64,000 nucleotides of DNA from assembly GCA_019752335.1 (NCBI GenBank), contig JAIEMJ010000036.1, forward strand, positions 186,001 through 250,000. The letters run 5' to 3'. Of this stretch, positions 1 to 9,223 are shown piece by piece. This DNA is from Bryobacteraceae bacterium (lineage in GTDB: Bacteria > Acidobacteriota > Terriglobia > Bryobacterales > Bryobacteraceae). The notes under the pieces were generated by a model. It saw only the letters and a list, made by a program, of their open reading frames with translations, did no database searches and was not told where the DNA came from. A program made the translations under genes and the position numbers. Within the stretch, counting starts at the first letter, position 1. Each line of letters starts with the position of its first letter.

Positions 1-198
1 GCCGCTCAGCGGGCCGCCAAGAGTTCGAAGGCGATCCTCTACGCCCTCGACGCGGCTACCGGTAAAGAGGTCTGGAATAGCGGCTCTACCCTGCCCACTT
101 TTGTAACCACGGGCCGCTTGGCCGCGGGTGGCGGTCGCGTCTATGTCGGCACGCACGACGGCACGCAGTACGCCTTCGGCTTCCCGATTGAGCACTAG
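1..198 (+). CDS. PQQ-type beta-propeller protein, C-terminal fragment
   Basis: Only the last 65 codons lie in the window; the frame is open from the first base to a TAG. The translation holds a typical propeller-blade pattern ([14 protein letters not shown], then [17 protein letters not shown]), as in quinoprotein dehydrogenase-like and outer-membrane beta-propeller proteins. That pattern is the whole basis of the call. The rest of the gene lies upstream, so signal peptide, blade number and cofactor binding cannot be judged. The coaX start codon follows the stop by four bases, so the two genes may share a transcript, though no functional link is apparent. Confidence 0.75.
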   Translation, partial: AAQRAAKSSKAILYALDAATGKEVWNSGSTLPTFVTTGRLAAGGGRVYVGTHDGTQYAFGFPIEH

Positions 199-202
199 GC
201 CG

Positions 203-976
203 ATGCTGCTGGCCATTGACGCGGGAAACACAAATCTAACGATTGGCGTCTATCGCCAACGGAAACTGGAAACCAGTTGGCGCTTACGAACCGTGCGCGA
301 GCGCACCGCGGACGAATGGGGCATCTTGCTGCGCGAACTATTCGAGGCGAACTCCATGCGCTTTGCGGAAGTATCGGGCATCGTCGTTTCGAGTGTCGTG
401 CCGCCACTGGACGGACCGTTGAATACAATGGCGCGACGTTATTTTTCCACGTCGCCCATGTTCGTCACGGCAGAGAGTAACTTGGGCCTGAAGGTGTTGG
501 TCGACCATCCCCGGGAAGTGGGAGCGGACCGGGTTGTGAACGCCGTGGCCGCTTTCGAAAAATACGGCGGCCCGGTCGTGGTGGTTGACTTAGGCACCGC
601 CATTAACTTCGATTGCGTGTCCGAGCGTGGCGATTTTCTGGGGGGCATCATCTGTCCCGGCTTGGGTATCGCCATCAGCGGCCTCTTCGAGAAAGCCGCC
701 CGCTTGCCTTTGGTGGATGTCGCCGAGCCGCGCCAACTAATCGGAACGAATACGGTGGACTGCATTCAAAGCGGACTCTACTACGGCACCATCGGCACCA
801 TCGACGGCATTATGGCGCGCCTGGTGACGGAACTCGGTCCCGGCACGCGCTGTGTCGCCACCGGCGGGCAGGCGCATTTAATTGCGCGAGGTTCGCAGTT
901 TATCAAAACCGTCGACGAAGACCTTACGCTCGACGGACTCGAAATGATCTGGGAGCGCAATCTTGCCGGCGGCTGA
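203..976 (+). CDS. coaX: Type III pantothenate kinase
   Basis: Phosphorylates pantothenate with ATP in the cytoplasm, the first step of coenzyme A synthesis. The 257-residue length fits the family. The ASKHA-fold motifs are visible: the N-terminal phosphate-binding DAGNTN (residues 6-11), GADR (107-110), the second phosphate loop VDLGTAINFD (about 128-137), and GGIICPG (147-153). I chose the ATG four bases after the preceding stop because the protein then begins MLLAIDAGNTN, as usual for CoaX; an upstream extension of the frame runs into the previous gene. The 3' end overlaps the next gene by 14 bases, which suggests translational coupling. In many genomes birA precedes coaX; here it does not. 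Confidence 0.96.
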   Translation: MLLAIDAGNTNLTIGVYRQRKLETSWRLRTVRERTADEWGILLRELFEANSMRFAEVSGIVVSSVVPPLDGPLNTMARRYFSTSPMFVTAESNLGLKVLVDHPREVGADRVVNAVAAFEKYGGPVVVVDLGTAINFDCVSERGDFLGGIICPGLGIAISGLFEKAARLPLVDVAEPRQLIGTNTVDCIQSGLYYGTIGTIDGIMARLVTELGPGTRCVATGGQAHLIARGSQFIKTVDEDLTLDGLEMIWERNLAGG

Positions 977-1652
977 GGAACCGGATTGGCCGACTAACTA
1001 CTTCAATTACTTCACCGAAATTGAAGAGCATTTTCAGCGCGCCCGCGGCACGAGTCTATTTCTCCTTTCGCCCCTGGATTGGGCATTAATTGAAACTTGG
1101 AAGAACGGCGGGATACCGCTGGAAGCGGTGCGCCGGGGAATTGAGCGCGCCTTCGAAAAATGGCGCGCGAGTAAGCGACGCCAGGCGGTGAATTCGCTGG
1201 CCTATTGCACGCAAGCTGTGATGGAAGAGGCCGAAATCATGGAGAAGGGCGGCATCAGTACGGCGTCGGCGCCCGTGGTGGACGCGCCATTTTCCGTGGA
1301 AGAACTGCGGACTTACTTATCATCGAATGCTGAGTTAGTCGCGGCGAAAGGCTGGACCGATTTGGCGCGCTCCCTCAGCCAGTTGGCCGCGGAAGCTGAG
1401 TTGCATCATGGCGCGCTGGAAGAACTGGAACTGCGTCTGACGGTAATCGAGGAGAAGTTACTCGCCGAGGCCCGGAGCGCGCAGAGCGAAGAGCAACTGC
1501 TGAAGGTGCGCCGCGAAATGGAGAATTCGTTGCGTCCTTATCGCGGCAAAATGACCGCCGATCAACTCTCGCGGTTGGAGCGGCAGTTTTTGGATCGCGC
1601 GGTGTTGGAACAGGCCGGTCTGCGCCGTCTGAGCCTCTTCTACCTGCACTAA
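963..1652 (+). CDS. Conserved-type hypothetical protein, coiled-coil rich
   Basis: A 229-residue soluble protein of unknown function. The N-terminal 80 residues are aromatic and basic (EPDWPTNYFNYF, then SPLDWALIETWKNGGIP), which looks like a small folded domain. From about residue 105 onward the protein is rich in Glu, Leu, Ala and Arg and should form long helices or coiled coil. No signal peptide or membrane segment is seen. The start is a TTG inside the coaX 3' end (14-base overlap); there is no earlier ATG in frame, and the overlap suggests it is translated together with coaX. I do not recognise a named family. The reading frame is credible from its length, codon use and tight spacing. 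Confidence 0.75.
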   Translation: MPAAEEPDWPTNYFNYFTEIEEHFQRARGTSLFLLSPLDWALIETWKNGGIPLEAVRRGIERAFEKWRASKRRQAVNSLAYCTQAVMEEAEIMEKGGISTASAPVVDAPFSVEELRTYLSSNAELVAAKGWTDLARSLSQLAAEAELHHGALEELELRLTVIEEKLLAEARSAQSEEQLLKVRREMENSLRPYRGKMTADQLSRLERQFLDRAVLEQAGLRRLSLFYLH

Positions 1653-1664
1653 AATCAAAGGGTG

Positions 1665-2993
1665 ATGCTTCGCCGAACTCTCCTCGCCGCGCCCGCTTTC
1701 GCCATCAAGAAAAAGCCCGGCCTCCGCATAGCTCCTTTCACCGCGGATGTGACGCCGCCCCTCGGTACGCCTCTCTGCGTGGGCTTAGTGGTGCCGGGGA
1801 CCAGCGTGAAGGATTCCTTGGAAGCACGCGGTGTCGTGCTCATGCCCGAAGATCAGCAACCGATCGTACTTTGCGCCGTGGACTGGTTGGGCATCGGCAA
1901 TAGCAGCCACGACCGCTGGCGCGCCGCTTTAGCCGTCGCCGCCGGCACGGTGCCCGCGCGGGTAGCCGTCCAGACCGTCCACCAACACGACGCCCCCGGT
2001 GACGATGCCTCCGCCGAAGAGTTGTTGCGCATGCGCGACCTGCCCGGCGTGCTGCAGAGCGAGTCTTTTGCGCAAGCGGCCTTGCGCGGCGTGGTGGCGG
2101 CGGTGCGTGCGGCGAAGTCCTATAAGGTTACGGAAATTGGCGCCGGCCACGCCATCGTGAAGGACATCGCTTCGAACCGGCGCATTCTGTCGCCAGACGG
2201 TAAGTTCGCCTTTCAACGATTTACCGCTTGCAAAGGGTCGCCCTATTGCGACGCGCCCGTCGGCGTGATTGATCCGCAACTCGACTCGATTAGTTTTTAT
2301 AACAAAGAAAAGCGGATCGTTACGCTGAGTTACTACGCGACGCATCCCATGAGTTATTACGGCAAGGGCGAGATCAGTGCCGACTTTGTCGGGATGGCGC
2401 GCCGGCAGCAGACCGAGAGTTTTGCGATTCACTTTACGGGCGCCGCGGGAAACATCGGGGCGGGGAAATACAACGACGGCGCTATTGAAAATCGCGCGAA
2501 GTTGGCCGGGCGCCTCGGCGAGGCGATGGCGCAGGCCCGCGCCGCCGAAAAGCGTTTCCTGGTGGATACGCTGCGTTGGAAGGTAGTTTCCTCTCCCTTG
2601 CCGCTGCGGCCCGAGTTTACGGAAGAGAAGATCCTCGCCGACCTCGAGAATCCCAAGTTGATCCCGCGTGACCGCGCCAGTGCCGGCCGCTACCTGGCTT
2701 GGCATCGCCTGGTAAAAACGGGTCGCCGCATCGACATTTCCTCGTTGCGGATGGGGCCGGTGAATCTGATTCATATGCCCGGTGAGCTCTTCGTCGAATA
2801 CCAGTTAGCGGCACGGGGACTTCGTCCGTCTGGGGAGACCGTGGCGATGGCGGCCTACGGCGACTACGGGCCGATGTACATTGGCACCCGGAAGTCCTAC
2901 CGCGAAGGCGGCTACGAAACCGGCATCGTTTCGCGCGTCGCGCCGCAGGTGGAGGAAGTGTTGCTAGGCGCGATGCGCGAAGTGCTCCTGTAA
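1665..2993 (+). CDS. Neutral/alkaline ceramidase-like exported protein
   Basis: A 442-residue protein resembling the N-terminal catalytic part of neutral/alkaline non-lysosomal ceramidases, a family often seen in Acidobacteriota and Planctomycetes with unproven substrates. Visible elements are the opening GLRIAPFTADVTPPLGTPL, an early QTVHQHDAPGDD segment and THPMSYYG in the middle, whose histidines are candidate zinc ligands. It starts MLRRTLLAAPAFA, a short twin-arginine-like leader, so export is likely. A GTG lies one codon upstream of the chosen ATG. The usual C-terminal ceramidase domain is not evident, so amidase activity on ceramide is an inference from fold only. Confidence 0.7.
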   Translation: MLRRTLLAAPAFAIKKKPGLRIAPFTADVTPPLGTPLCVGLVVPGTSVKDSLEARGVVLMPEDQQPIVLCAVDWLGIGNSSHDRWRAALAVAAGTVPARVAVQTVHQHDAPGDDASAEELLRMRDLPGVLQSESFAQAALRGVVAAVRAAKSYKVTEIGAGHAIVKDIASNRRILSPDGKFAFQRFTACKGSPYCDAPVGVIDPQLDSISFYNKEKRIVTLSYYATHPMSYYGKGEISADFVGMARRQQTESFAIHFTGAAGNIGAGKYNDGAIENRAKLAGRLGEAMAQARAAEKRFLVDTLRWKVVSSPLPLRPEFTEEKILADLENPKLIPRDRASAGRYLAWHRLVKTGRRIDISSLRMGPVNLIHMPGELFVEYQLAARGLRPSGETVAMAAYGDYGPMYIGTRKSYREGGYETGIVSRVAPQVEEVLLGAMREVLL

Positions 2994-2994
2994 C

Positions 2995-3825
2995 TTACCG
3001 GATCCTTGGGGCCAGGAATGCGTACGATCGCCGGGCCGCGGCGAGCGCATCGAAGCCAGGCGCCGTCTGCAGTTGCCGGCTCACTTCTACCAGCATCCAG
3101 CCACGGTAGCCGCGTTCCTTCAGCAGCCGGAAGTAGAGATCGTAGTCTGTCGTGCCTTCGCCAGGCAACAGAAATCGCGGTTGGCCATCGACGAGGTGGC
3201 CGTCCTTCACAGTAATGAACGCCGACCGAGGCAGCAGCGTGCCGAGGGTCTGCGTGAGGTCCAGTTTCTGGAGCTCGAAATGGCTATAGTCGTAGACGGC
3301 GGTGAGGCTCGAGCTGCGCACTTGGTCGAGCAGCCAGATGAGCTTCTCCGGCGTATCAGAAGCACTGCCGATGTGTGACTTCACCGCAATCCGCAGCTCG
3401 TGCTCCGTCGCCACGCGGGCCCAAATCCTCAGATTTTCGGCCATTCGTTGCTTTACCTGTTCCCATTCCGCAGGCTTGCCGCCGAGGACGGTTTGCAGCA
3501 GGGGTGCCCGCACATCGTGCGCCACGCCGCTCGCGCGGCGGATGCGCTCCAGGATTCCCGCTTGCTCGCCCAATAGACTGAAATTTTCGATCAGCGAGCA
3601 AATCGGCAACCGTTGCTGGCGAATGCGGCGTCGCGCGGCGGCGTCGAGTTTCGCCGGCTCGCTCGGCCAGCCCGCCATCAGGCACAACTCCGCGCCGTCG
3701 TAGCCGATGCGGCGAATCGCGGCGAGCGCCTCGTCGACGGCGAGATTGGGCATGCCGTAGTTGCCGATGGCCAGTTTCAGGGCACTCCGCGACGCTGCGG
3801 CCAGCAGCAGCGCTCGGCGAGTCAT
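2995..3825 (-). CDS. Xylose isomerase-like TIM-barrel protein (sugar phosphate isomerase/epimerase family)
   Basis: The 276-residue product has a short leader with an arginine pair (MTRRALLLAAAS) and then a TIM barrel of the AP endonuclease 2/xylose isomerase-like type. Visible family pieces are GYDGAELCLMAGWPSE near the N-terminus, ICSLIENFSLLG, a central VYDYSHFELQ, AFITVKDGHL, FLLPGEGTTDYDLYFRLLKERGYRGWMLVEVS near the end. The acidic and histidine residues in these pieces are in the places where the family binds its divalent metal. It is translated with the DJ-1-like gene upstream through a 4-base overlap. The substrate is unknown; a sugar or sugar acid is likely. Confidence 0.8.
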   Translation of the reverse strand: MTRRALLLAAASRSALKLAIGNYGMPNLAVDEALAAIRRIGYDGAELCLMAGWPSEPAKLDAAARRRIRQQRLPICSLIENFSLLGEQAGILERIRRASGVAHDVRAPLLQTVLGGKPAEWEQVKQRMAENLRIWARVATEHELRIAVKSHIGSASDTPEKLIWLLDQVRSSSLTAVYDYSHFELQKLDLTQTLGTLLPRSAFITVKDGHLVDGQPRFLLPGEGTTDYDLYFRLLKERGYRGWMLVEVSRQLQTAPGFDALAAARRSYAFLAPRIR

Positions 3826-4385
3826 GCGGCCGCGGCCTCGGCCAGCATTTTGACGAACTCGCCCATGAACAGATGGTTGTCGTGCCAGGTGCGGCCGCTA
3901 ACGAGGTTGCCATCGCGCACGCAACCTTCGTTGACGAAGTGGCCTCCGGAGAACTCGACGTCGAGCGCGCACTTCGCCACGGTCGCCACGCGCCGGCCAC
4001 GGATCACATCCGCCGCCGCGATGATCTCGACGCCATGGCAGACGCTCGCCACGGGCTTGCGCGTGGCGAAGAAGTGCCGTGTTAACGCGAGCAGGTGCGC
4101 GTCGTAACGGAGGTACTCCGGGGCCCGGCCACCGCTGATAAAGAGGCCGAGGTAGTCCTCCGGCACCACGTTGGCGAAGGCGATGTCGGCGGCCAGATGG
4201 TAACTGGGGCCCTCGCGGGTAATATCCCAACCGGGCGGAATCTCGTGCATGACCAAGTGATAAACGCGAGCGGCGGGACCCGCCACCACCACTTGGTAGC
4301 CGGCTTCCTTCAGGCGAAAGAACGGATAGAGCGTGTCCATGGCCTCGGCGGCGTCGCCAATCACGAGCAAGACTTTTGCAGGCAT
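3822..4385 (-). CDS. DJ-1/PfpI family protein
   Basis: A 187-residue class I glutamine-amidotransferase-like protein of the DJ-1/PfpI superfamily. The nucleophile elbow is PVASVCHGVE, with the reactive cysteine at residue 116 followed by His117, and an early acidic residue (Glu14) is in the place that tunes the cysteine. Members are chaperones, glyoxalases, hydratases or peptidases, and the sequence alone does not choose among these. No signal peptide is seen, so it is probably cytoplasmic. It is the first gene of a two-gene minus-strand run and overlaps the TIM-barrel gene by ATGA. It is divergent from the kelch gene, with 57 bases between the two starts. Confidence 0.88.
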   Translation of the reverse strand: MPAKVLLVIGDAAEAMDTLYPFFRLKEAGYQVVVAGPAARVYHLVMHEIPPGWDITREGPSYHLAADIAFANVVPEDYLGLFISGGRAPEYLRYDAHLLALTRHFFATRKPVASVCHGVEIIAAADVIRGRRVATVAKCALDVEFSGGHFVNEGCVRDGNLVSGRTWHDNHLFMGEFVKMLAEAAAA

Positions 4386-4442
4386 AACCCCCTCATCTTA
4401 CATGGCGCGGAATAGAAAGGCGGGCGCCGCGGATGAGTAGGC

Positions 4443-6095
4443 ATGAAGCTTTGTGCCTTGCTGCTAATCTCGCTCGGTTCCTTGAGCGCCCAGAGCCTGA
4501 CCTACCGCTTGCTCCCGCCCGGCGACACCGCGCCGACCGGCCGCGTCGACGGCACCATCGCCTACGCGCCCTCGCTGCGGCGGCTCTATCTCTTCGGTGG
4601 GCAGGACACTGAAACGCGCAACGACCTCTGGGCCTACTCACTGGACGACCGCGCTTGGACGCGCCTGAATCCCAGCGGCGCCCTGCCGCCCGCCCGCTTG
4701 GGCCACACGCTCGTTTGGGACGCGCGCCGTAGCCGCCTGGTGCTCTTTGGCGGCCAAGCGCGCGGCTTCTTTAGCGACGTCTGGGCCTACGACGTAGCTA
4801 GCGGCGCCTGGCAGCAATTGGCGCGCGATGACGCTGGGCCCAGCCGTCGCTATGGCCACTCGGCGATTCTCGAGCCGGGCCGCGACCGCATGGTGATCTC
4901 CCACGGCTTTACCAGCGCGGGGCGCTTCGACGATACCTGGTCCTTCAACCTCGCAACGAATGCGTGGCAAAATCTGACGCCTGCCGGCACCAAGCCCTTG
5001 CGGCGCTGCCTGCATCACGCCGTCTATGATCCGGGCGCCGGCCAGATGCTGCTCTATGGCGGCTGTGCGAGTGGCTTCGGGCCTTGTCCGCTGGGCGACC
5101 TGTGGGCTTTTGACCTCGCCACGAACCGCTGGACGGAGCGCACGGGCGCCCAGAAGCCTCCGGCCCGCGAGCACTACGGGATGGTCTTCGACGAGCCCCG
5201 CAGCCGGCTGGTGATCTACGGCGGGGAGGGCGGTGGGCTCTTCAACGACACCTGGGAGTACGGCAACGGCGAGTGGCGCACCAGCCTGCTCGCGAACGCC
5301 GCACCGCCGGCGAGGTCGCGCCACGAAGCCGCGTTCGCGGCGGATCGGGCCACCGCATTCTTCTTCGGCGGCCGCCTGGAATCCGGAGAGCCGACCAATG
5401 AGCTTTGGAGCCTCAGCGTCGCGTCTACGGGGCCCCGCCTGACGCGCGAAGGCATCAGCGGTCCCGTGGCGCCGGGCCAACTGGTGTCGATCTACGGTAG
5501 CGGCTTCGGGCCCGCGGAAGGAGTCAGCTTCCGTCTGGAAGATGGCGCGCTGCCCGTCGCTGGCCAAGGTATTTCGGTGACGTGGAATGGTCTCCCCGCG
5601 CCGCTAAGCTACGCTCGGACGGACCAATTGAACGTGCAAGTGCCGTACGAATTGGCGGGCGCGAGCGAAGCGTCTTTGCAAGTGACGGTGAATGGCGAAG
5701 CCAGCAGCATAGTGAACGTGCCCGTGGCCGCCACGCGGCCCGTGCTCTTTGCGGGAGTCTTCAATCAGGACGGCACGCCGAATTCAGCAACCAATCCGGC
5801 TCGCACCGGCGACGCCATTGTCTTCTTCGCCACCGGCCAAGGCGCCACGTCGCCGCCCAGCCGGACCGGCTACGTGCCGCGGGATGGCTATCCGGAGTCC
5901 GTAGCCGCTACTGCCGTCACCATCAACGGCGAGCGGGCCGAAGTCCTGTTTCGCGGGCAGGCGCCGGGTACGGTGGGCATCATGCAGGTGAACGCGCGGA
6001 TTCCGGTTGGGCTCGCCTCGGGAGCGCGTCCCGTGCGACTGCGGGTAGGCGCCAGCGAAAGCGAGCCGATCGTTGTATATGTAGTAGGGTCATGA
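4443..6095 (+). CDS. Kelch-repeat protein with Solibacter-type C-terminal domain (TIGR03437)
   Basis: A secreted 550-residue protein. After a signal peptide (MKLCALLLISLGSLSAQ) there are about six kelch blades (residues 30-330). Each carries the YLFGGQ/VLFGGQ-type strand, the NDLWAYSL/SDVWAYD pattern and GHTLVW/RYGHSAI-type segments, so a beta-propeller is expected. The last 200 residues match the Ig-like domain first catalogued in Solibacter usitatus: PGQLVSIYGSGFGP, PLSYARTDQLNVQVPYEL and VFFATGQG are its hallmarks. The domain is common at the ends of Acidobacteriota secreted proteins and has no known function. The stop overlaps the start of the next gene (ATGA). Binding of a surface polymer is plausible but unproven. 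Confidence 0.9.
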   Translation: MKLCALLLISLGSLSAQSLTYRLLPPGDTAPTGRVDGTIAYAPSLRRLYLFGGQDTETRNDLWAYSLDDRAWTRLNPSGALPPARLGHTLVWDARRSRLVLFGGQARGFFSDVWAYDVASGAWQQLARDDAGPSRRYGHSAILEPGRDRMVISHGFTSAGRFDDTWSFNLATNAWQNLTPAGTKPLRRCLHHAVYDPGAGQMLLYGGCASGFGPCPLGDLWAFDLATNRWTERTGAQKPPAREHYGMVFDEPRSRLVIYGGEGGGLFNDTWEYGNGEWRTSLLANAAPPARSRHEAAFAADRATAFFFGGRLESGEPTNELWSLSVASTGPRLTREGISGPVAPGQLVSIYGSGFGPAEGVSFRLEDGALPVAGQGISVTWNGLPAPLSYARTDQLNVQVPYELAGASEASLQVTVNGEASSIVNVPVAATRPVLFAGVFNQDGTPNSATNPARTGDAIVFFATGQGATSPPSRTGYVPRDGYPESVAATAVTINGERAEVLFRGQAPGTVGIMQVNARIPVGLASGARPVRLRVGASESEPIVVYVVGS

Positions 6096-6976
6096 ATCGA
6101 CGTACCTTCCTCGCCACCAGCTCGCTCGCCCTCACTGCCGCTCCGGCTCACGAATGGGGCGGGCCCGTGCTCGACATTCATCTGCACCCGCGCGACGGCC
6201 GGTCAGCCCAGGATCACCTGGACGGATCCGGCGTCACCAAGGCCGTCCTGTTGACGAATCTGAAGGACGAAGCCCGCGCCAAAGCCGAAATCGCCGCCCA
6301 TCCGAAGAGCTTCGTCTGGTTCGCCGCGACGGATCCTTCCGCCCCGGACGGTCTCGCCAAGCTGCGCCAGGCAGTTGTGGATGGAGCGCGGGGTTTCGGC
6401 GAGATGAAGCACAACCTTGCCGCCGGCGGCAAGGAGATGCGCCAAGTGTATGACCTGTGCGCCGAGCTGAACGTCCCCATCCTGATGCACTTTCAGGAGG
6501 TGAAAGGCGATTTCAACAAAGGCTGGCGCGAGTTCGACAAGATTCTGAAGACCTATAAGAAGACCACCTTCATCGGCCACGCCGACTTCTTCTGGGCCAA
6601 CATCAGTGCCGACGTCCCCATGGATCGCAGCTATCCCGAAGGCCCGATCAAGCCCGGCGGCTTGACGGACCGTTTCCTCAGCGACTACCCAAATCTCTAC
6701 GGCGATTTGTCGGCGAATTCGGGCAACAACGCCCTGAGCCGCGACCCGGAGTTCGCGCGCAGCTTCCTCAAGCGGCACCAGAACAAGCTCATGTTCGGCT
6801 GCGATTGCAGTTGCCAGGACGGGCACGGCACCGGCGGCACTCCGCTTTTGGCGCGGCTGAAGGGCAAATGCGTCGCGCGCGACACGCTGCAATTGGCAAA
6901 AGACCTGACGGATGCCAAAATCTTTCGAAAAATCACCTGGGAAAATGGCATTCGTTTGTTAAAGATCCCAGCTTAG
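6092..6976 (+). CDS. Amidohydrolase (metal-dependent hydrolase, exported type)
   Basis: A 294-residue amidohydrolase-2-type TIM barrel. It begins with a Tat-like leader (MNRRTFLATSSLALTAAPA). The metal-binding start of the barrel is LDIHLHPRD (an HxH pair at the end of the first strand), followed by VPILMHFQ, TFIGHADFFW and FGCDCS near the end, where the family's second and third histidines and last aspartate sit. The ATG was chosen because it gives the leader and a 4-base overlap with the kelch gene. The family includes decarboxylases and lactonases; the substrate cannot be read from the sequence. Confidence 0.85.
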   Translation: MNRRTFLATSSLALTAAPAHEWGGPVLDIHLHPRDGRSAQDHLDGSGVTKAVLLTNLKDEARAKAEIAAHPKSFVWFAATDPSAPDGLAKLRQAVVDGARGFGEMKHNLAAGGKEMRQVYDLCAELNVPILMHFQEVKGDFNKGWREFDKILKTYKKTTFIGHADFFWANISADVPMDRSYPEGPIKPGGLTDRFLSDYPNLYGDLSANSGNNALSRDPEFARSFLKRHQNKLMFGCDCSCQDGHGTGGTPLLARLKGKCVARDTLQLAKDLTDAKIFRKITWENGIRLLKIPA

Positions 6977-7038
6977 GGCGGGGCCTTAGAACCATTGGGG
7001 CATTCACACGAGGAAGTATTCTTCATAAAGTACGGGGT

Positions 7039-7797
7039 GTGATAGCTCGTTGCACAACTCTGGGTTTAGTACTGGCGATGGCGTTGCCCGCCGCCGACTT
7101 CACCTTCGGCACGATGCTGCGCGCGGGCCTCGCCAACGGCGACTGGGAAATGACCACCGGCATCGCCCCCGGCGATACCACGCAGCCGAAGGCCGACGCA
7201 TTTCCCAGCGGCTTCGCGCAAAGCTACTACAGCGACGGCGGCTGGCAGTACTTTGAGATCGGCTATAACGGTACCTCTGGCTTTATTCGCCTCTACGACA
7301 CCGCCACGCTGATTTCGTCTTCGCGCTTTATCACTACCAGCTACGCTAGTGCCGCGCCACCGGCGGCCAATGCTACTTGGACCTTGAATACCTATTTGAG
7401 CGCGGCCAGCGGCAACCCAGCCAAGCCGTATTCAGAAGTTACCTTGAACGCGCTGGCCCTGGGTACAGGCCTCTCCGTGATTGCCCCCTTGTCGGGCACG
7501 TTCTTCAATGCCAACGCGACCGGCGACGGCCCGGCGGGCCGGGCGGACATTGGGCCGGTGATCTTCCAATCGAACAATGCGCAAGGCGCCTGGGTGCTAT
7601 CCGGCCAAGTGCGGTTCCTTGGTCTGTTGGCCTACACACCGAACGGGGCTAGCCGCGCGCAACTGCAGTTCGGACTCACCGCCTCTGCATCCGAGGTGCC
7701 GGAACCGGGCACGTGGGCTCTCTGCCTGACGGCGCTGCTGGCTACTTGTATTCGCTATTCTTGGCGGCGCCCACCACGGGCGCGGGCGGCGGAGTAA
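7039..7797 (+). CDS. PEP-CTERM sorting-domain protein
   Basis: A 252-residue secreted protein. It starts with a hydrophobic signal (MIARCTTLGLVLAMALPAA) when read from a GTG; no good ATG is available. The body is Gly/Ser/Thr/Ala-rich beta-type sequence without a recognised domain. It ends in a PEP-CTERM tag: VPEPGTW, a hydrophobic stretch and a basic tail (RYSWRRPPRARAAE). Such tags are cut by an exosortase and mark exported, often glycosylated, surface proteins. No exosortase is encoded in this window. The last 56 bases overlap the 3' end of the opposing ankyrin gene. Confidence 0.82.
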   Translation: MIARCTTLGLVLAMALPAADFTFGTMLRAGLANGDWEMTTGIAPGDTTQPKADAFPSGFAQSYYSDGGWQYFEIGYNGTSGFIRLYDTATLISSSRFITTSYASAAPPAANATWTLNTYLSAASGNPAKPYSEVTLNALALGTGLSVIAPLSGTFFNANATGDGPAGRADIGPVIFQSNNAQGAWVLSGQVRFLGLLAYTPNGASRAQLQFGLTASASEVPEPGTWALCLTALLATCIRYSWRRPPRARAAE

Positions 7798-9223
7798 CTC
7801 CGGCCGCCAGCATCAGCTTCTCAATCGCGGCCACCGTTACCGGCGAGGGCTTGAAGTTGCCGAAGCGGAAGCCTTGCGCGATCAAGAGCGGCGTCCAGCC
7901 GAACTTGTTCTTCTTGTTCCACACCTCAATCTTCGCGCCCTTGGCGGCGAGCAACTCCACCACCGCTGGGAGGTTCTTGTAGGCCGCGCCGTGCATAGCC
8001 GTCTCGCCATTCAGATTGACGGCGTTGACGTCGGCGCCTAAGTCCAGCGCGGCCTGGACGGCGGCCAGGACTTCGGGTTCCGTCCCGGCATCCTCGCCCG
8101 GCGAACGCGTGCCAAGCCCGGCGGCGGCGATCAGCGGCGTGGTGCCTTCGTCGTTCGTGATCTTGGGGTCCGCGCCGAGCGAGGCCAGCAGGCGCATCAG
8201 TTCGGCGTCCGCGTGGCGTGCGGCGATGAAGTAGGGTGTAGCGCCCAAAGTGTTGATCGCCGTGAGTCCGAAGGGCACGCGCTTCGTCATGCGGGCATTC
8301 AAATTGGCGCCTTTCTGGACCATCTTGCGGACGAAGTCATTGCTGGTGAGCCGGCCGGAGCCATCCGGAGCCGGGTCATTGTCGCCCACGCCTGGCTTGC
8401 GAACGGCGCTGAGCACGTGCAGCGCGGTGTAGCCACAGTCGGCGGCGTTGGGGTCGGCCCCGGCGTCGAGCAGGACACTCGCGAGTTCATAGTGCGCGTT
8501 CGTGGCCGCCAGCGTGAGTGCCGTAACGCCGGCGCGCGGATAGCGGCCGGGGCGCGGCGCCGGCGATGGCTTAATCTCGACGGAGTCGTTGGGGCTGGCG
8601 CCGGCCTGGATCAATCTCTGCAGCACGCCAATGCGGCCTTCGCGCGCGGCGAAGAGCAGGGCGGTAAAGCCCGAGTCCAGGCGCAATTTCCAGTCGGCGT
8701 TAGCCGCTAGCAGCGCGTCCACCACGGCGGTGTGGCCTTCGGCCGCCGCCCACATCAGGGCGGTCTGGCCGGTTTGACCGTCCTTGGCGCGGGCTTGCGC
8801 ACTCACATTCGCGCCGCGAGCGATCAGCGTGCGGACTGGTTCCAGTTGGCCGGTGCGGGCGGCGGTCATCAGCGCCGTCTCGCCGCCGGGCAGCGTGGTA
8901 TTCGGGTCAGCGCCGGCATCGAGCAACAGGCTCACCATCGGCCCGCTGCCGTTGGTGCAGGCCAGCGACAGGGGCGTCACTCCGTAGCGATTGGCGGCGC
9001 GTGCGTTCGCTCCCGCGCCCAGCAGCAACTTGGCGGCCTCCACATCGTCATGCCGGGCGGCCCAGTGCAGAGCCGTGGTGCCATCCACTTGCGCGGCGTT
9101 GGGATCAGACTTGCTCTTCAGCAACTGCGTCAACACAACGCGATTCTGCTGCTTGGCCGCGTCGGGCAAGCGCAGGTCGCCGGCCAAAAGAGGGAGAACG
9201 ATGAGGCAGAGGAGGAGTCTCAT
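7742..9223 (-). CDS. Ankyrin-repeat protein, secreted
   Basis: A 493-residue protein with a signal peptide (MRLLLCLIVLPLLAG) and about ten ankyrin repeats filling almost the whole length. The repeat consensus is clear: DGTTALHWAARHDDVEAAKLL, YGVTPLSLAC, GETALMTAARTG, GYTALHVL and GETAMHGAAYKN. Ankyrin arrays bind proteins; no catalytic domain is present. It is the last gene of a minus-strand run (sulfatase, DUF1592, DUF1552, ankyrin), overlapping DUF1552 by 4 bases. The conserved spacing suggests it works with those exported proteins in the periplasm. The tail is tail-to-tail with, and overlaps, the PEP-CTERM gene. Confidence 0.93.
   Translation of the reverse strand: MRLLLCLIVLPLLAGDLRLPDAAKQQNRVVLTQLLKSKSDPNAAQVDGTTALHWAARHDDVEAAKLLLGAGANARAANRYGVTPLSLACTNGSGPMVSLLLDAGADPNTTLPGGETALMTAARTGQLEPVRTLIARGANVSAQARAKDGQTGQTALMWAAAEGHTAVVDALLAANADWKLRLDSGFTALLFAAREGRIGVLQRLIQAGASPNDSVEIKPSPAPRPGRYPRAGVTALTLAATNAHYELASVLLDAGADPNAADCGYTALHVLSAVRKPGVGDNDPAPDGSGRLTSNDFVRKMVQKGANLNARMTKRVPFGLTAINTLGATPYFIAARHADAELMRLLASLGADPKITNDEGTTPLIAAAGLGTRSPGEDAGTEPEVLAAVQAALDLGADVNAVNLNGETAMHGAAYKNLPAVVELLAAKGAKIEVWNKKNKFGWTPLLIAQGFRFGNFKPSPVTVAAIEKLMLAAGVTPPPAPVVGAAKNSEYK

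Noticed and set aside
5582-6091. Upstream extension of the amidohydrolase frame within the kelch gene
   Set aside because: The extension is Arg/Ser-rich shadow sequence; the leader starting at the ATG overlapping the kelch stop is the natural N-terminus.
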